Notes: generated by a model from the sequence alone, not told the origin. A stretch of DNA of 64,000 bases from Sarcocystis neurona (GCA_000727475.1 KL647312.1:930001-994000); one strand, 5' to 3'; numbered from the stretch's first letter, positions 23,201 through 34,553 are shown. Program-made: numbers and translations.

Positions 23201-26200
23201 GGCTGCTGCCGGTTCGATCCTGTTGCGCGTTCCCTGACACTGAGGCAGCTGCAGCTGCGCTGTTCTTCGCCAACCGCGCTGTAGCAAAGAGTGTACTAGC
23301 TGTACCTGTTGTCATTCCGCTGCTGGCCTGCGGTTCAGCCCCGTGGGGAACACTTCTTCTTCTGTTACCTGCGATCTGCTGCTGCGGGTTGCTGCGAAGT
23401 CGGGGCGCTGCAGCTATCCGTCCTGCTGTCCTCTAGTGTCGTCGCTATTAGTCCTACTTCCGCTGCTGCTACTGCTGCTGCTACTGCACCGGTCGCTCCT
23501 GCGGCTTGTTCGCTGCTGCGGCGTCCCCTGCTGCTTGTCCTTTTGCTTCCTGTGCTGCTCCCGCTGATCCCCTGCTGGCGGTGCTACTACTACTACTTCA
23601 CTTCTGCTGGTGCTGGTGCATGCACTGTCGCCGGGAGGAGACCTACCGTCTAGTGTAATTCTTCCGGTTTGAGGCTTAAGCTGCTTGGTGAGAAGCTTCA
23701 GCAGCGTCGATTTTCCGCTGCCGCTGGCCCCTGCAATGCCAGTTATCGATCCTGCAGCAATGATCAAATTGATGTTTTTCACGCCTCCTTGAACCGCATC
23801 TTTTCCCTCTTTTTCGGCACTGTCTCCAGTTCCTGCTCCTCCGCCTCTGGTGTCTTCCTGCTGCTGTTGCTGCTGCTGCTCTTCTCCCTGCTGCTGTCTT
23901 TGCGCCAACGCACCAGCGGTACCTTCAGACAGTACCGCCCCGGCGTGATCCGCCGATAGTGGGTCTAGAACAGCTGCAGCAGGAGCAGTAGCAGCACTAG
24001 AGGGAGACTCCTGCTGATACAAGTAAGTGACGTTATGGAACTGGATTTCTCCCTGCATGCGTCTTGCCACTTCGGCAGCAGTGAGTTGCCCTTGCTCAAG
24101 CTGTTGCAGCAGTTGCGGCAGTACTGAGGTACCAGCAACAGCCTCAGACGTATCAACTTGCTGCAGCTGTTTGGCCTCCTGCTGCTCATCTTCTTCTTCT
24201 TCTATCTTCACTGTCTGGTGCTGCAGATCCGCCATCTCCTCCTTCTTCCCCGCCGCGCACTCCTTTGCTGCTTGTGCTCCTCCTGCAGCTGCTGCTCCTG
24301 CCGGCGGCGGTTCCCCTGCTGTTGTCTCTGTGCCTCCCGCTGTTGCAGCAAAGATAGCACTGATGCGGGCACCCGCTGCTGCTGCCCGTGATATGTCCCC
24401 CGACAGGGCGGCGAGGCCGCTGCACCCCACCCCCACCATCGACGAATAAACAGCAAACGTCGTCAAACTCCCTTGTGTCATCTGAACGAGCAGCAGCAGC
24501 AGCAGTGGACTTCAGATCAGCAAGCAACAACGGTGCGGCACCAAGGGCAGCAGGAGTCACCGCAGCACCAGCAGCAAAGAAGCGAACGCCGACGTACAAT
24601 TTCACCACCCCAGTCACGGAAGTGACACCCGCGCACGCAGTGGCAGCAGCGAAGTGAACGCTCGCAAAAAAGGCGACGGCAGCAACACACGAAGCAACAA
24701 CAGTAGCAGCACAGATGGCAGCAGGAGGACGTTGGTCCGCAGCACCAGCACCAGCAGCAGGAGAATCAGCCCCATGCGTCATACACAGCAGCAAGACACG
24801 CAGCAGGTGTTTACACACAATATGGATTCGGGCGGGCGTAGACGTCTTCTAGAAGCAGCAGCAACAGCAGCAGCTGCGCTGTCTTGAACAACAGCAGCCG
24901 CAGCAACAGCAGCGACTGCAGCAGCGGCAGCAGCAGAGGCCGAGACGAGCGGCTGCTTACTGCTCCTGACGCGACGAGCTTGGTGCCGAGAACCAGCAAC
25001 GCAACGACAGTAGAATTTACAAGGAAAGAAAGACCTCCGTAGAAAAGACCGTTTGCAAAGGCGGCGCGCTTGGCTGTTGTCAGCAGCTGCAGCTGCTGCT
25101 GTTCGAAGCGGTACTCCTCCTGCTCCTGTTCCTGATGTATGTATACCGTCGGCATGTGTAGCAGCCGGTCGGCCAGCAGCGCGTTGCACTGCTGCCACAC
25201 CGCATCACGTTCACGCTGCAGTGCGCGCTGCCGTCTGCAGAAGAAGCAGCAGCAGCAGGACAGAAGACGCAGCACCAACAGCTACAGCAGCCGTTGCAAC
25301 ACGAGAAGACGAAGAAACAGGGACCAGGAGGAACACCCAGGAAAAGGCTGAGAAGTAGCCGCAGCAACGGCTCGCCTGAAGATGACGCAGCAGCAGCAGC
25401 AACGCCGCTACACATGTGGACATAGTCACATGCACATTGAGGCAGAGAATTAAGCGACATGTACACGTACCCACCTCTTTCTGTGATATCTGCTCGGCTG
25501 CTATTAGGTCGGCCAGGCAGCCAGCCGGGAAAGCAGCAGCAGCCCCGCGACCGTAGTGAGGAGCACACGCAAGTACATATACATACGTATGTATATACGC
25601 ACCTATCTATGTACATACATACACATATAGATGTGGAAATATCAAGTTCTATGCAAGTGTTATGTATATATGGATACATACATATATACGTATATATATA
25701 TATACAGATAGATAGATAGATAGACATATGGAAATATCGTGATCTATGCAGATTTTACGTATATACACATACACATATATATATATACAGATACATGGAA
25801 ATATCAAGATCTACGCAGATGTTACGTATACATGAATATACACACACACATGTATATATATACATGTATATGTACGACCTCACACGTACGCACAGATAGG
25901 CTTGTCGAGTGTACACATGTGGATATGAATGTCCGTTTCATATCCACATGTATATGTACGCAGGTCCCCCACGCGTACACTGACATCATCTACAAAGACA
26001 TACACAAATATATATATATATATATGTTCGCTTATTTGCTCCCGTATATAATGAGGAACATCTCTGCAGAGCAAGTCGCGCACGCCGAGCGACAGGTGCG
26101 GGAGCAGCAGGGGTGCGCCAGGAGCAGCAGACGAAACGTAGGAGTCACTGCAGCAGTCGGCAGTCCTCCCTGTCCACATAAAAGCCGACGGAAATTCATG

Positions 26201-29200
26201 TAGCTACACGTGTATGCGTGTGAGCGGCAACTTGGAGAGACCCTTCCACGTAAGGAACGAGACTCGAAGTTTTGTACATATCTACTGTACGCTGCAGCAG
26301 TACATTCTGCGGGGAGAACCGGCATCATCCACACACACACACACAGCCAAAGACCTGCTGAGACTCGAAGATGAAGTAGGAAAGCCGAGGATCGACTCTA
26401 CACAAACATTCCCACGGAGCGGCTGCTCGTGCACGCACGCAGATGTCTGCGACAATATATATACCTGTGAGCAGACACATACACAGCTAATAGACAGGCT
26501 GATATGCATACAAGCATACATCTATATATATACATATGTACATACGTGGTGATACGGATATACGAAATATATATATATATATATGCATACACAGAGAGAG
26601 AGATGCACAAAAGCACGTACGGATATACATATCTATGGCGATACAGAGAGACACAGGTATACGGACGGATATAGACAAACATAGACGGGCGGATAGAGAC
26701 GCATGACCTTGTGACGTTTTCCTGCACCGACGCAATGAGTACATACGTATGTATCCAGAGAACGGCGACGTGTACTCCGTACACTTTTCCCCTCAATCTA
26801 CAGCCGTTCAGATCAACTTGCAAGGTCTGCTGCTGTACGTACTTAGCGAGGAGCATAGCAGAGCAGCCAGCGAGAGGCAGGAGGACGAGCGCGACGGCAG
26901 TGAGACGCGGAGACAGCAGTAGGAGCAGCGCAGAGCCGCCGAAGGCGCTGCTGCAGTAGCGCAGTGCCTGGGCCTGCGTCGAGGAGAACGCAGCGACGAG
27001 CGTGTCGGTGTCTTCTCGGAAGAGAGGCAACAGCAGCCCGGGGTTCGTGCGGCAAAACAGAAAGGAAGGAGGTGCGTACAGCAGCGCCGAATATAACTGC
27101 CGCCTGCAGCCACGCATCCAAAACATGCGGGGGCGCACACACAAACTCGCACACACAGGAAGGCATGCACGCGCATGCGCAGGCATGCGTGTGTAGAGAA
27201 GGAGGGACGTGCGTGCACACAGGAGGGGACAGATGGCAATGCATGCGCGTATGCAGAATACTACGGACACGCATGCACGCATGCACAGGAGTGGACAGAG
27301 GGAAATGCACGGGCGTACAAAATGCTACGGACACGCATGCACCATTGAGGAAACACCGGGTGCGTGCGCATGCGATAAAGTGTGGGAGTGTATAGACACC
27401 AGAGGAAGGTTAAGACGCATGCGGAGGTACAAACAAATTAAGGCACAGGCTCAACAGGGGGAACACGAAGATGCACGACCACAACACGGAGAAAGATACG
27501 GAGATGCGCGCGCACACATATACACCTACCAAGCAAACGCACGTGCATGCACCCCGCGGGAGAACACCAAAGGAACAACATAACACGAAGAGACGCCCAC
27601 GTACACAGAAGAGAGCGGGAGAGCGCATGCAGGAACAGCAAGCATGTGTGGGGGGGGGCCCACCGGATGTATTTGCTGACCCCGTGCGAAGGAAGATGGA
27701 TGGCATGCGAGTACGTAGGGGACTGCGTAATGCATGCGAAGTCTACGCCACACACAGGCGTAGACTAGGCGTTGTAGGTGGAACAGCAACAAGTCAAAAT
27801 CCCGCACGAAGACGCATGCACGTGGCGGTGAGGAACACAGCGCGCAAGTTCGTAGCGCTCCCGCATGCGCGTTATACAGGGAGGGCAGGTGCAGCCACCG
27901 CGTAGGCGTGCACAAGGAGGGCGCGAGAAAGAGAAACGTCACACCGACAGAAATAAATGCATGCGCGAACTTCACGTCAACACGTGGCAGAAGAAGCGAG
28001 GTGAAAACCGGTGCAGTCTTCCAACACCACAGGTGCGACGGTCAACCGGCGTGTGCGCTGCGACATCCTCTACTTGACGAAGACACCTGCTTTCGCATTC
28101 TACCTCATGCGTGTGCACACGGCTCGCGCCGTAAAGCAGGGGGATCACGGAATGCCAGGGTAAATATGTGCCTGCTGCTGGATGAGCTGATTAGCCTGCG
28201 AACGCATTGCCGCGTACGCACGTACGCAGAATTCACTTAAGACGCATGTAGGGGGAGGGGTTCTTATCTAAATAATGGACTAGACGCGTACAAGGCAGTC
28301 ACGCGCGTCCCTCTACTGTGTAGTAGAAGTAGCAGGACGCAACGCCTCCTCTTGAGTCCGCATCTCGTGCTCAGAGAGTACGGCACGCCCATATCAGATC
28401 TTCTTTATAATGTTTGTATACACATCCGTAGCACACAGATGCAGTCCAGCACCGCATACGCGTATGTGTGCACATATTTTAACAGAGAGAGAGATAGAGA
28501 ATAGAAGAAAGACAGATGCGCCAGCGCGACTGTACCTGACTTCGGCGCGCAGTTCCTGTTCAGCAGTCTCAAGCTGCGTAGTGCGCAGCCAGCTCATGGC
28601 CGCTCCCAGTAGCACAACGGCACATACTAGAGCGAATAGCACCCTGGGCGGCTGCTGCTGCAGGGCAGCTCTTCCCCCTCCGGAAAAGAAAAGGCGCAGC
28701 GCATGCCATATTTCTTTCAGCAGTCCTGCCTTCACAGGAAGCGCATCACCCACTGCAGCGGTTATCTGCGTTGCAGCTGCAGCGGCATCTGTAGCTGCCT
28801 TAGCAAACGTCGTCAACGTACCGCTGTCGGCCGCGGCTGTAGTCGCCCTGTTTGCCGCTGCGGCGCCAGAGCTGATGACTGTAGCAGCTGTCCGTGCCTT
28901 CCGGTGACTCGCAGCAGCAGCGTCAACTGCCACACCAAGCAGCGTCGGAGTCATCAAGTTGCAGCTGCTGCAGAGGACAAGTGCTGAGCCTGCCGTAACA
29001 AGGCGTTTAAGCGTTCTGCGTGGACAGCAACGGCGGAAAAGGGGAAACAGAACCGACAGACGGGCCCCAAAACCGTCCGGCGAGATCTGCTGCTGACCGA
29101 CTTCATGGGGAAGAGGAGATGGAGAGAGGAGGAAAGTATTTCGCTCTGTTTCAAGCGTGCAGCCAGCGAGCGAAGGAGTGGCCCCGCCGGCATTCACGGG

Positions 29201-29221
29201 CTTCGAGAAAGTGCAAGGCAT
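18844..29221 (-). CDS. ABCB-type half ABC transporter, 5 exons, 1169 aa
   Basis: Exons are 29221-28536, 27103-26818, 25227-24961, 24481-23647 and 20279-18844. The lengths sum to 3510 nt and all phases agree. The N-terminal half has six likely membrane segments in the ABCB (MDR/TAP/mitochondrial) order. The C-terminal half is one nucleotide-binding domain with Walker A GASGSGKST (about 664-672), Walker B AVLLLDE (about 951-957), D-loop AHLD and H-loop IAHS. Half transporters dimerise to move peptides, lipids or metal-thiol conjugates across a membrane using ATP; the substrate and membrane cannot be read from the sequence. Oddities are an Ala in place of the Q-loop Gln, a signature reading FSSGE instead of LSGGQ, and Q/S/A-rich insertions of roughly 60-120 residues. 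The N-terminus shows no convincing organelle targeting signal. Met 29221 has a good context (GCCATGC). Confidence 0.85.
20280..23646 (-). other. ABC transporter intron 4 (3.4 kb)
   Basis: The donor is GTAGGT at 23646 and the acceptor TTTCTGTAACAG ends at 20280. Splicing joins GRITLDG to VDTQKIP exactly as expected in an ABC domain. The intron holds TAG/CTA triplet arrays (21.88-22.28 kb), CAG-type stretches on both strands, and minus-strand stretches near 22.9-23.3 kb that read as charged K/E/Q-rich peptide. These could be alternative exons, but the domain does not need them. Confidence 0.7.
21880..22280. repeat. Degenerate (AGT/TAG)n trinucleotide array
   Basis: Runs of GTAGTAGTAG alternate with diverged sequence on the plus strand, which makes threonine-rich frames on the minus strand. 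It lies in ABC intron 4. Its triplet differs from the CAG-type triplet used in exons. Confidence 0.8.
23647..24481 (-). CDS. ABC transporter exon 4: TM6, linker and Walker A
   Basis: Residues 414-692. It starts MTQGSLTTFAVYSSMVG, the classic ABCB sixth helix and following segment with GLAALSGD. A linker of about 130 residues rich in A, E and Q follows. Then comes the start of the nucleotide-binding domain: GEIQFHNVTYLY (A-loop Tyr), a Q/A-rich insert of about 70 residues, VKNINLIIAAGS, Walker A GASGSGKST and GRITLD. It ends at GACG followed by GTAGGT. The insert between the first strand and Walker A is unusual in length. Confidence 0.85.
24482..24960 (-). other. ABC transporter intron 3
   Basis: It runs from GTAAGC to CGTTCAG. 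The minus-strand frame stays open through it as an A/V/T-rich peptide, so intron retention would not immediately hit a stop in one frame. The smooth family match across the splice (SGA joined to MTQGSLTTF) supports removal. Confidence 0.7.
24961..25227 (-). CDS. ABC transporter exon 3: coupling helix and TM5
   Basis: Residues 325-413. It begins RALQRERDAVWQQ, the long helix after TM4 that carries the coupling region in ABCB proteins. It passes through a Q/E-rich patch and ends in a hydrophobic TM5 with LVLGTKLVASGA. The acceptor is GACGGCAG ending at 25228 (an alternative CTGCAG lies 12 bases downstream in the same phase). The donor is GCA followed by GTAAGC at 24960. Confidence 0.75.
25634..25850. 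repeat. Three-copy minisatellite with conserved core
   Basis: The core TGGAAATATC recurs at 25634, 25729 and 25796. Each is followed by a variant of AAGATCTATGCAGATGTTAC. Spacing is 95 and 67 bp, the difference being TA/GATA microsatellite of variable length between cores. Confidence 0.8.
25915..25951. repeat. Perfect inverted repeat, 15-bp arms, 7-base loop
   Basis: ACATGTGGATATGAA at 25915-25929 is the exact reverse complement of TTCATATCCACATGT at 25937-25951. It lies in ABC intron 2 and would form a stable hairpin in pre-mRNA. Confidence 0.9.
26818..27103 (-). CDS. ABC transporter exon 2: TM3-TM4 region
   Basis: Residues 229-324. It starts RQLYSALLY and continues RTNPGLLLPLFREDTDTL, which matches the ABCB motif with the pattern D-R-T-x-x-G-x-L-x-S-R-L-x-x-D-T between TM2 and TM3. 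Two hydrophobic helices follow. The usual Gly-Glu after the Asn-Pro is not kept, but the closing D-T is. It ends QQQTLQ at CAA followed by GTTGAT, a weaker donor whose phase and position in the family alignment are correct. Confidence 0.75.
27160..27970. promoter_or_regulatory. Cluster of 16 GCATGC palindromes
   Basis: Reading by eye, GCATGC occurs 16 times in about 810 bases, against an expectation below one. TGCATGC-type motifs are known binding sites for ApiAP2 factors in several apicomplexans. Here the cluster is in the first intron of the ABC gene, so it could be an intronic enhancer or simply a repeat byproduct. Confidence 0.5.
27219..27342. repeat. Two-copy ~60-bp tandem repeat with GCATGC motifs
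   Basis: The copies start at 27219 and 27285 with ACAGGAG and end ACGGACACGCATGCAC. They share the order GGACAGA, AATGCA, then CTACGGACACGCATGCAC with scattered differences. They lie in ABC intron 1. Confidence 0.75.
28536..29221 (-). CDS. ABC transporter exon 1: TM1 and TM2
   Basis: Residues 1-229. TM1 lies at about 75-98 (ending TPTLLGVAVDA), like the first helix of ABCB proteins. A luminal or external loop of about 90 residues rich in Ala and Thr follows, then TM2 at about 191-212 (LFALVCAVVLLGAAMSWLR). The exon ends within the short conserved stretch after TM2 (ETAEQELRAEVR) at AG followed by GTACAG. The A/T-rich loop is far longer than the usual few residues and is probably repeat-derived. 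Confidence 0.8.
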
Positions 29222-31283
29222 GGCGAGGCGGGCAAGCTACCACGGTAAATGCGGGCAGGCTGGATAACATGCGCCGGTACGCATACGTTCAGAACGGAGG
29301 GTAGTTTGTGAAGACACGTTTTGAAAGGAGACGTATCGGAAAAAAAGGGCGAGAACCGACACACAAAGGAGGACAAACAAGACACTCGAATAGCCGCCAT
29401 GCGAGGAGAGAGACGCGCCGGGGTGCATGCACAACCCGCAGGAAACACCGAGCCACAGGAAGACACGAAAGAAAAAAGAAGTGAACAAGCACGCTTCAAA
29501 TGGCCTCGTAAATGCGTACGCAGCGGCCACCTCAGCTGGGAGTTGCTTACTTTACGAAATCAATCAGCGTGCAATATGTAGACGATACGTGCTTCCATGA
29601 TGGAGAGACACACGACTGATGCTTCAGTTGAAAAGCCAGCTCCGAGGGAACTTGGGGACAGCATTTCCAACTGTTCATACACATGCGAAACGAATTCCAT
29701 ACAGCATCGGTCGCAAGCAACGCTGCGGCTACAGGCGTGAAATTCTACGTAGGCCGCACACATATGCATATTAATAGATACGAGAGAGGTGTTGCTCCGC
29801 TTTGCTTTCTCCTCGGAGCACACACGGTGAAAGCGCATGTACTTGCAGCGGACACTGTTTGAAAAAGATTATGTAAGCTGTGTTGGACCCACGAGGATAG
29901 GATGTGCGTTAATTTGAGAAAGGGTAAGACTCCCCACTTTGTCCTAGAAGGAAACGTGGTATGTCCCTCCTTTCGCAGGCAAGGCTTTTGCCGCAGGCGA
30001 CTAAGACTATTTCAAAATCTTTGGTAGAATATTCCGACATCGAGGTCGGAACAAGAAGGCATATAGGTCTAGTAGACAGGGAGGTAGAGATCTTACGCGT
30101 GGTGCGGTCTATCTACGCTACAATTAAGCACGAGCAAAAATGTAGGTACGGTAGTGGTGCATTTATAGCAAAGCAAACTCCCATGCGTGGGTCTGCAGCT
30201 GCCTGTGGTCTACTTTGTATGTACTTAAACCACATGAGGGTCGTTTTCTCTACCGCCCTGTAATTCACCTGACTAATGGTCAAAGTCTCCTCATACACTC
30301 GCCCGCCTGCAGCAACAGGCCACCAATGTCGACAGGAAAATTGACTATCATCAAAGGAACTGCGTTGGATGGAGATACCCTAGGGTAAACGCAGAGGGAC
30401 AGCAACCGTCCCATTGTAAGCACTTTGTCCCAGCATTCGAGCAATGTGGCCGCTCTGTAATAATAGGCACGTAGTATTTGTCACTTTCCACATTTCGCGC
30501 GTGCCGTGACAACAGGGAGGCTTTATCAGAACCCTTCGTAGACCTGCCCCGTTGACGCAGGCAGAAAACTTATACTTTGCATTGATACAGTTACACACAA
30601 GTGTAAGCGTACTGGGCCCGGGCCCGTTGAATGGATTAGTTGTATCACTCCTGGTGACGATCATCTGTAAATATGCACGTAATAACTCGAGGACGGTGAC
30701 TTAGCGCACAAACCTTGTTTGGGAGCGAGTGGCGATGGACAGGTCGATGGTAGAAGAGAGGAGAGATAAACTCAGTGTAAAGGGAATAGCAGAAGAGACG
30801 CGATCGCGACGAACACTGCACTCGAAGACCAAGGACAAACACAGTAGATACTAGGAGAGAGGTGCATACCAGCAAAGACGACGAGACAAAGTTGCGTTAC
30901 CCATGAAACAACGATGTGGTGGCGGCCGCGAGCATAGTGGAGACACGCGAGATGAGAGGAAGAACGACAGGTGTACACAGAAGAAACCTACGACAGCACG
31001 TTAGACAAGGTAGCGCTTAACGTGAACAAAGAGAAGCATTCACCGAAAAAAAGGTGTAAAACGGGGGGAAACCTCCGTAACGATTTTCGTAGACAAATGC
31101 TGTCTGATCTGTCTTTTTTACGGATACAGGACAACACTATGGAATGTTTCATCTTTCCTCTGCTGGCGTGCTTCAGACACAGGAGATTAGATTCTAGGAG
31201 CGCGCAAGCGAGACAGCGTACGTTGGTGTTCATGTGTGTATGTACGCGTGTGTGGAGGTGTGTACGTACGTACGTATTTATAC

Positions 31284-31309
31284 ATATATATATATATATA
31301 TATATATAT
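31284..31309. repeat. (AT)13 microsatellite
   Basis: Uninterrupted AT tract flanked by GTAC repeats, in CAG-poor intergenic DNA. Confidence 0.95.
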
Positions 31310-32079
31310 GCATGCGTATGTGTGCATACGTGTAGTGCAGAGGGCTCAATACTACCGCAGTCATTTTTTGGCTGTGCACCACCTGAATACGGGCGTCTGG
31401 AATCATATGCACATCCATCAGCAAGAAGTGGTGAACGATCGAGAACGCAACTCGTTGCCGCGCACACCCTTTACGGATCTGTACCATGAACACCCTTTAG
31501 AAGTCGCCGCTACTTCGCTGCCCTGTGCGCTTCTTTCGTACCTCCCTACGTACGTGTGTAGAACGAATCTGTTCGTGTTATTCATTCAGATCTTGCGTAT
31601 CGGCATTCTGCGTACATAAATTATATGAGTATATATTTTTCTCTTACAAGACAGGTGCCCATGGACTACACCACGCAGAAGCGCACGCGTCGATCTAAAT
31701 ACGTAGACGAATTTCTGTAGATTCCTGATTCGATGTGACTGTTCAATTCATACTACGCACCTCCTTATTCAGATCCACTACTTGCTTGATACACACCGTT
31801 GTCCGTGGACCTCTAGCTGTCCAAAGCACTCTGCAACAATGCGACGTGCACGCAAATCTGACACCTCACGTCTGCCTATTCCGAAAAGATTCTGATGTGT
31901 GCCTCCACGCAGAAGTGCCTGAAGTCGACTTACGCGGTGTAGGTTCCTTTATGTCAGCGAGGCTTCACGATAGACTTCGCTGCTAACCGACGATCTCCCT
32001 ATCGTAAGGATAGAATTTTAGTTCTGACTTCTCAATTACGTTTCACGCTCGTGTAGTTGAGTTAAAGACAAAATACGAC

Positions 32080-32720
32080 CAGATGTAGTACTGGTGTCAC
32101 TGCTATTGCGACTGAAACAAGAGTAACTACTATTTATATCACCACAACGTGTGTGACGCTGCTACTGATCTTAGTAGTGTAACTACTCCTGCAAACACTA
32201 CTGCTAGTATTACAACTGGAAGATTCACGATTTGTCTCACTCCCACTCCTACTGTAGGCGCAAAACCATATGTACTACCGTGTGTAACTAATTCTACTTA
32301 GAGCCCTATCGTCACTAGTATTACTGTTTTGTGTCCTATTCTTGCTCCCGCCACTACTACTACTACCACTGTGTGTTCGGCCAATCCCGTTTAGATGATG
32401 AGATGCTACTACATCACTGCAGTTTCAACACGCAGAGGACGGAAGATATTGCTATAGTCATAAGGTTCAACACGGTCTATCATTCCTACGGGCTAGTTGA
32501 GGACTACCAGTCATACTAACAACAACTACTACTACTGCTGCTGTTGCTATTCCTGGAACTACTGCTGCCTTACTACTGACGTTGTCAGTACTCTTGCGTC
32601 TTTAGTACGACCACAACAGCTGCGACAGCAACGATACCCACTCTTTTACGGTTTCTACAGCAACAACAACAAGTACTGCTACTAGAACTACTGCTCCCGT
32701 ACGCCTACTGACTGCTACAC
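32080..32720. repeat. Degenerate ACT trinucleotide region
   Basis: The triplet ACT recurs densely on the plus strand (for example CACTACTACTACTACCAC near 32353) between diverged sequence. One frame reads as T/V/A/P-rich peptide but is broken by several stops. It resembles the array in ABC intron 4 in unit type but not in detail. Confidence 0.6.
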
Positions 32721-34415
32721 TCTCTTCATTTGTCACAAGCACTACTACAACGGTCCTACCGCTCATATCTTACTGTTGCTGCCACTATTAATACCCCCCT
32801 GGGGCAAATGGAAAGTTGCTGCCGCATTTGGGGTAACATGAAAACTTCGGATATAAACATGGGACAAACCCTGGCAGATGTCGAAGACACCCTCCTGTCT
32901 CCATCACTTTTATAATTTGCACTCACTACGGCTATTACTCCGCAACTGATGCTACAGCAAGCGCTAGGCCTGCTACCATTTTAAATGACATTACTAAGTG
33001 TGCAGCCTGTTCTACTAAAGCTTGCTCCGTGCAATGCTACTGATCTGGAACTGCAGCCCGACTAGGTTAACGAATGACGCACATCGTCCAAGTGTGCGGC
33101 TGCGGCCTATCAGATACAAGAGGTTCCTCCCCGGTCCCCTTGTACTACATTAAAAGAGGAGTCATATCTGTCTAGACGTCATATATATATATCCACGCAT
33201 ACGTAAATGTAGGCACGTGCATGTATACACAGAAAGAGAATGAAGGTGCTGTTCAGTGGACATTCCCATAGGTGTAGGTATCTGTACGTCTACCAGAGAT
33301 GTGCAAACAATAAAATCTTCTTCGCAAATATATATATATATATGCACACAAATAATGTCACGTATATACATGCCGAGCAGGAGTTCTTGCCGAAGCAGTA
33401 CTGTTCAGGTTGGTAGCACCGAACCATATACAATCTCTATGCACCTGCGAGACACTTTGAGGAGTACTCATATAGATATGGGTTATGATGCAGCTGCTGA
33501 GATATGATGTCGCAGCACCCGAGTATACAGAAGCGGGCACCTGCCCAGATACCTATCTCGGTGTACACGGATCACCGTCTTTAAAGCACACACAAATATG
33601 TACACAAGTGTTTTTCCGTGGTTAGTTCGTACCCCCCATGTTTCGTTTTTTAATATCGGGCCCCTGCAGAACCCAAGACGCTTCTCTCACGCTGTCAAAA
33701 GGATGTTTAATTAACGCTCTGTGTCTCCTTTCCCTTGCAGGTCCAGCCACTGCTGCAGATCTCTTCCGCTCTCCCCTCTGTACTGTAAAAACCCTCGACG
33801 AGTTAAATATATGCCCTGCTGGAGCTCCACTGAGTACCGTAGATCTTGCATCTACAGGTTACTCCTTTTTTCCGTGATCCTCGAGAGGTAGTCGGTGCAC
33901 TGCAGTCTCAGCTATGTGTTGGGAAATGTTTTGGCTTCCTATTCCTGAACTAAAACGCACGTACTGCAGTTGTGGCTTTCCGTACCTTACCCGCTGTTCT
34001 GTTGTTGCCGCACGACTCTTCGCGTGCGTCAACCGTGACTACCACCACGAAGAACTACCTTACCCTAATGCACTGTACACAGTGTTGCGTGCCTGTTGTT
34101 TCTCTAGTATTTCCCATCGTCATTTTCCATGTCTACTACGGCCCACGTACCTATTTTGACTGTAAAATCGCACCAGTGCTGCACACGCCTTTTTAATTGC
34201 GTCTTCGATAAAGCGCTGCATTTCGCAGCGCGGGATTTCAGGCATTGCTGTACAACTCTATAATGAGTCTCCTCATCAGCGGATCTTTATTCTCGCGGGT
34301 TGTCTATTGTTCAATCTGTAGAGCTACATTCTGGCAGGCTGTCTAGCTCCCAGTGTGTACACCTACAACTTAACAACCTCATGGGATAATCGCTATTTTC
34401 TCACCTAACGACTGA

Positions 34416-34553
34416 TCTAGGAAGACATACTTACGTTAGGGATGACTTCTTCCCTTTTGGCAGTGCCCTTTTTCGGCTGCGTGCTCTAGGAAGACACACT
34501 TACGTTAGGGATGACTTCTTCCCTTTTCGCAGCGCCCTTTTCCGGCTGCGTGC
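34416..34553. repeat. 69-bp tandem duplication
   Basis: Two copies (34416-34484 and 34485-34553) differ at four positions by eye. The period is a multiple of three. In the frame starting at 34420 the block reads GRHTYVRDDFFPFGSALF and onward, twice, and three of the four differences are silent. The enclosing open frame is only about 70 codons (34390-34600) and has no known domain. Confidence 0.75.

Larger units (their letters stand above)
25228..26817 (-). other. ABC transporter intron 2
   Basis: It is full of TA/TACA microsatellite. It holds a three-copy minisatellite (25634-25850) and a 15-bp-arm perfect inverted repeat (25915-25951). No coding potential was recognised. Confidence 0.7.
27104..28535 (-). 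other. ABC transporter intron 1
   Basis: The donor is GTACAG at 28535 and the acceptor GGCTGCAG ends at 27104. Splicing joins EVR to RQLYSALLY, matching the usual ABCB sequence between TM2 and TM3. The intron holds 16 GCATGC palindromes within about 800 bases and a two-copy repeat of about 60 bp, reported separately. Confidence 0.75.

Noticed and set aside
23211..23220. GGTTCGATCC resembling a tRNA B box
   Set aside because: The flanking bases do not form a T-stem and no A box or acceptor stem is present; it lies in ABC intron 4.
30376..30625. Small palindromes TACCCTAGGGTA and GGGCCCGGGCCC
   Set aside because: At twelve bases each and isolated, they are not unusual enough to suggest a function.
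30971..31489. 172-codon plus-strand open frame
   Set aside because: It is kept open through a (TA)n tract coding for I and Y, and nothing on either side resembles a domain.
31700..33100. Possible decayed threonine-rich gene or retroelement
   Set aside because: There are several stops in every frame, and no reverse transcriptase, integrase or protease motif, LTR or target-site duplication was seen. It is better explained as a degenerate ACT repeat.
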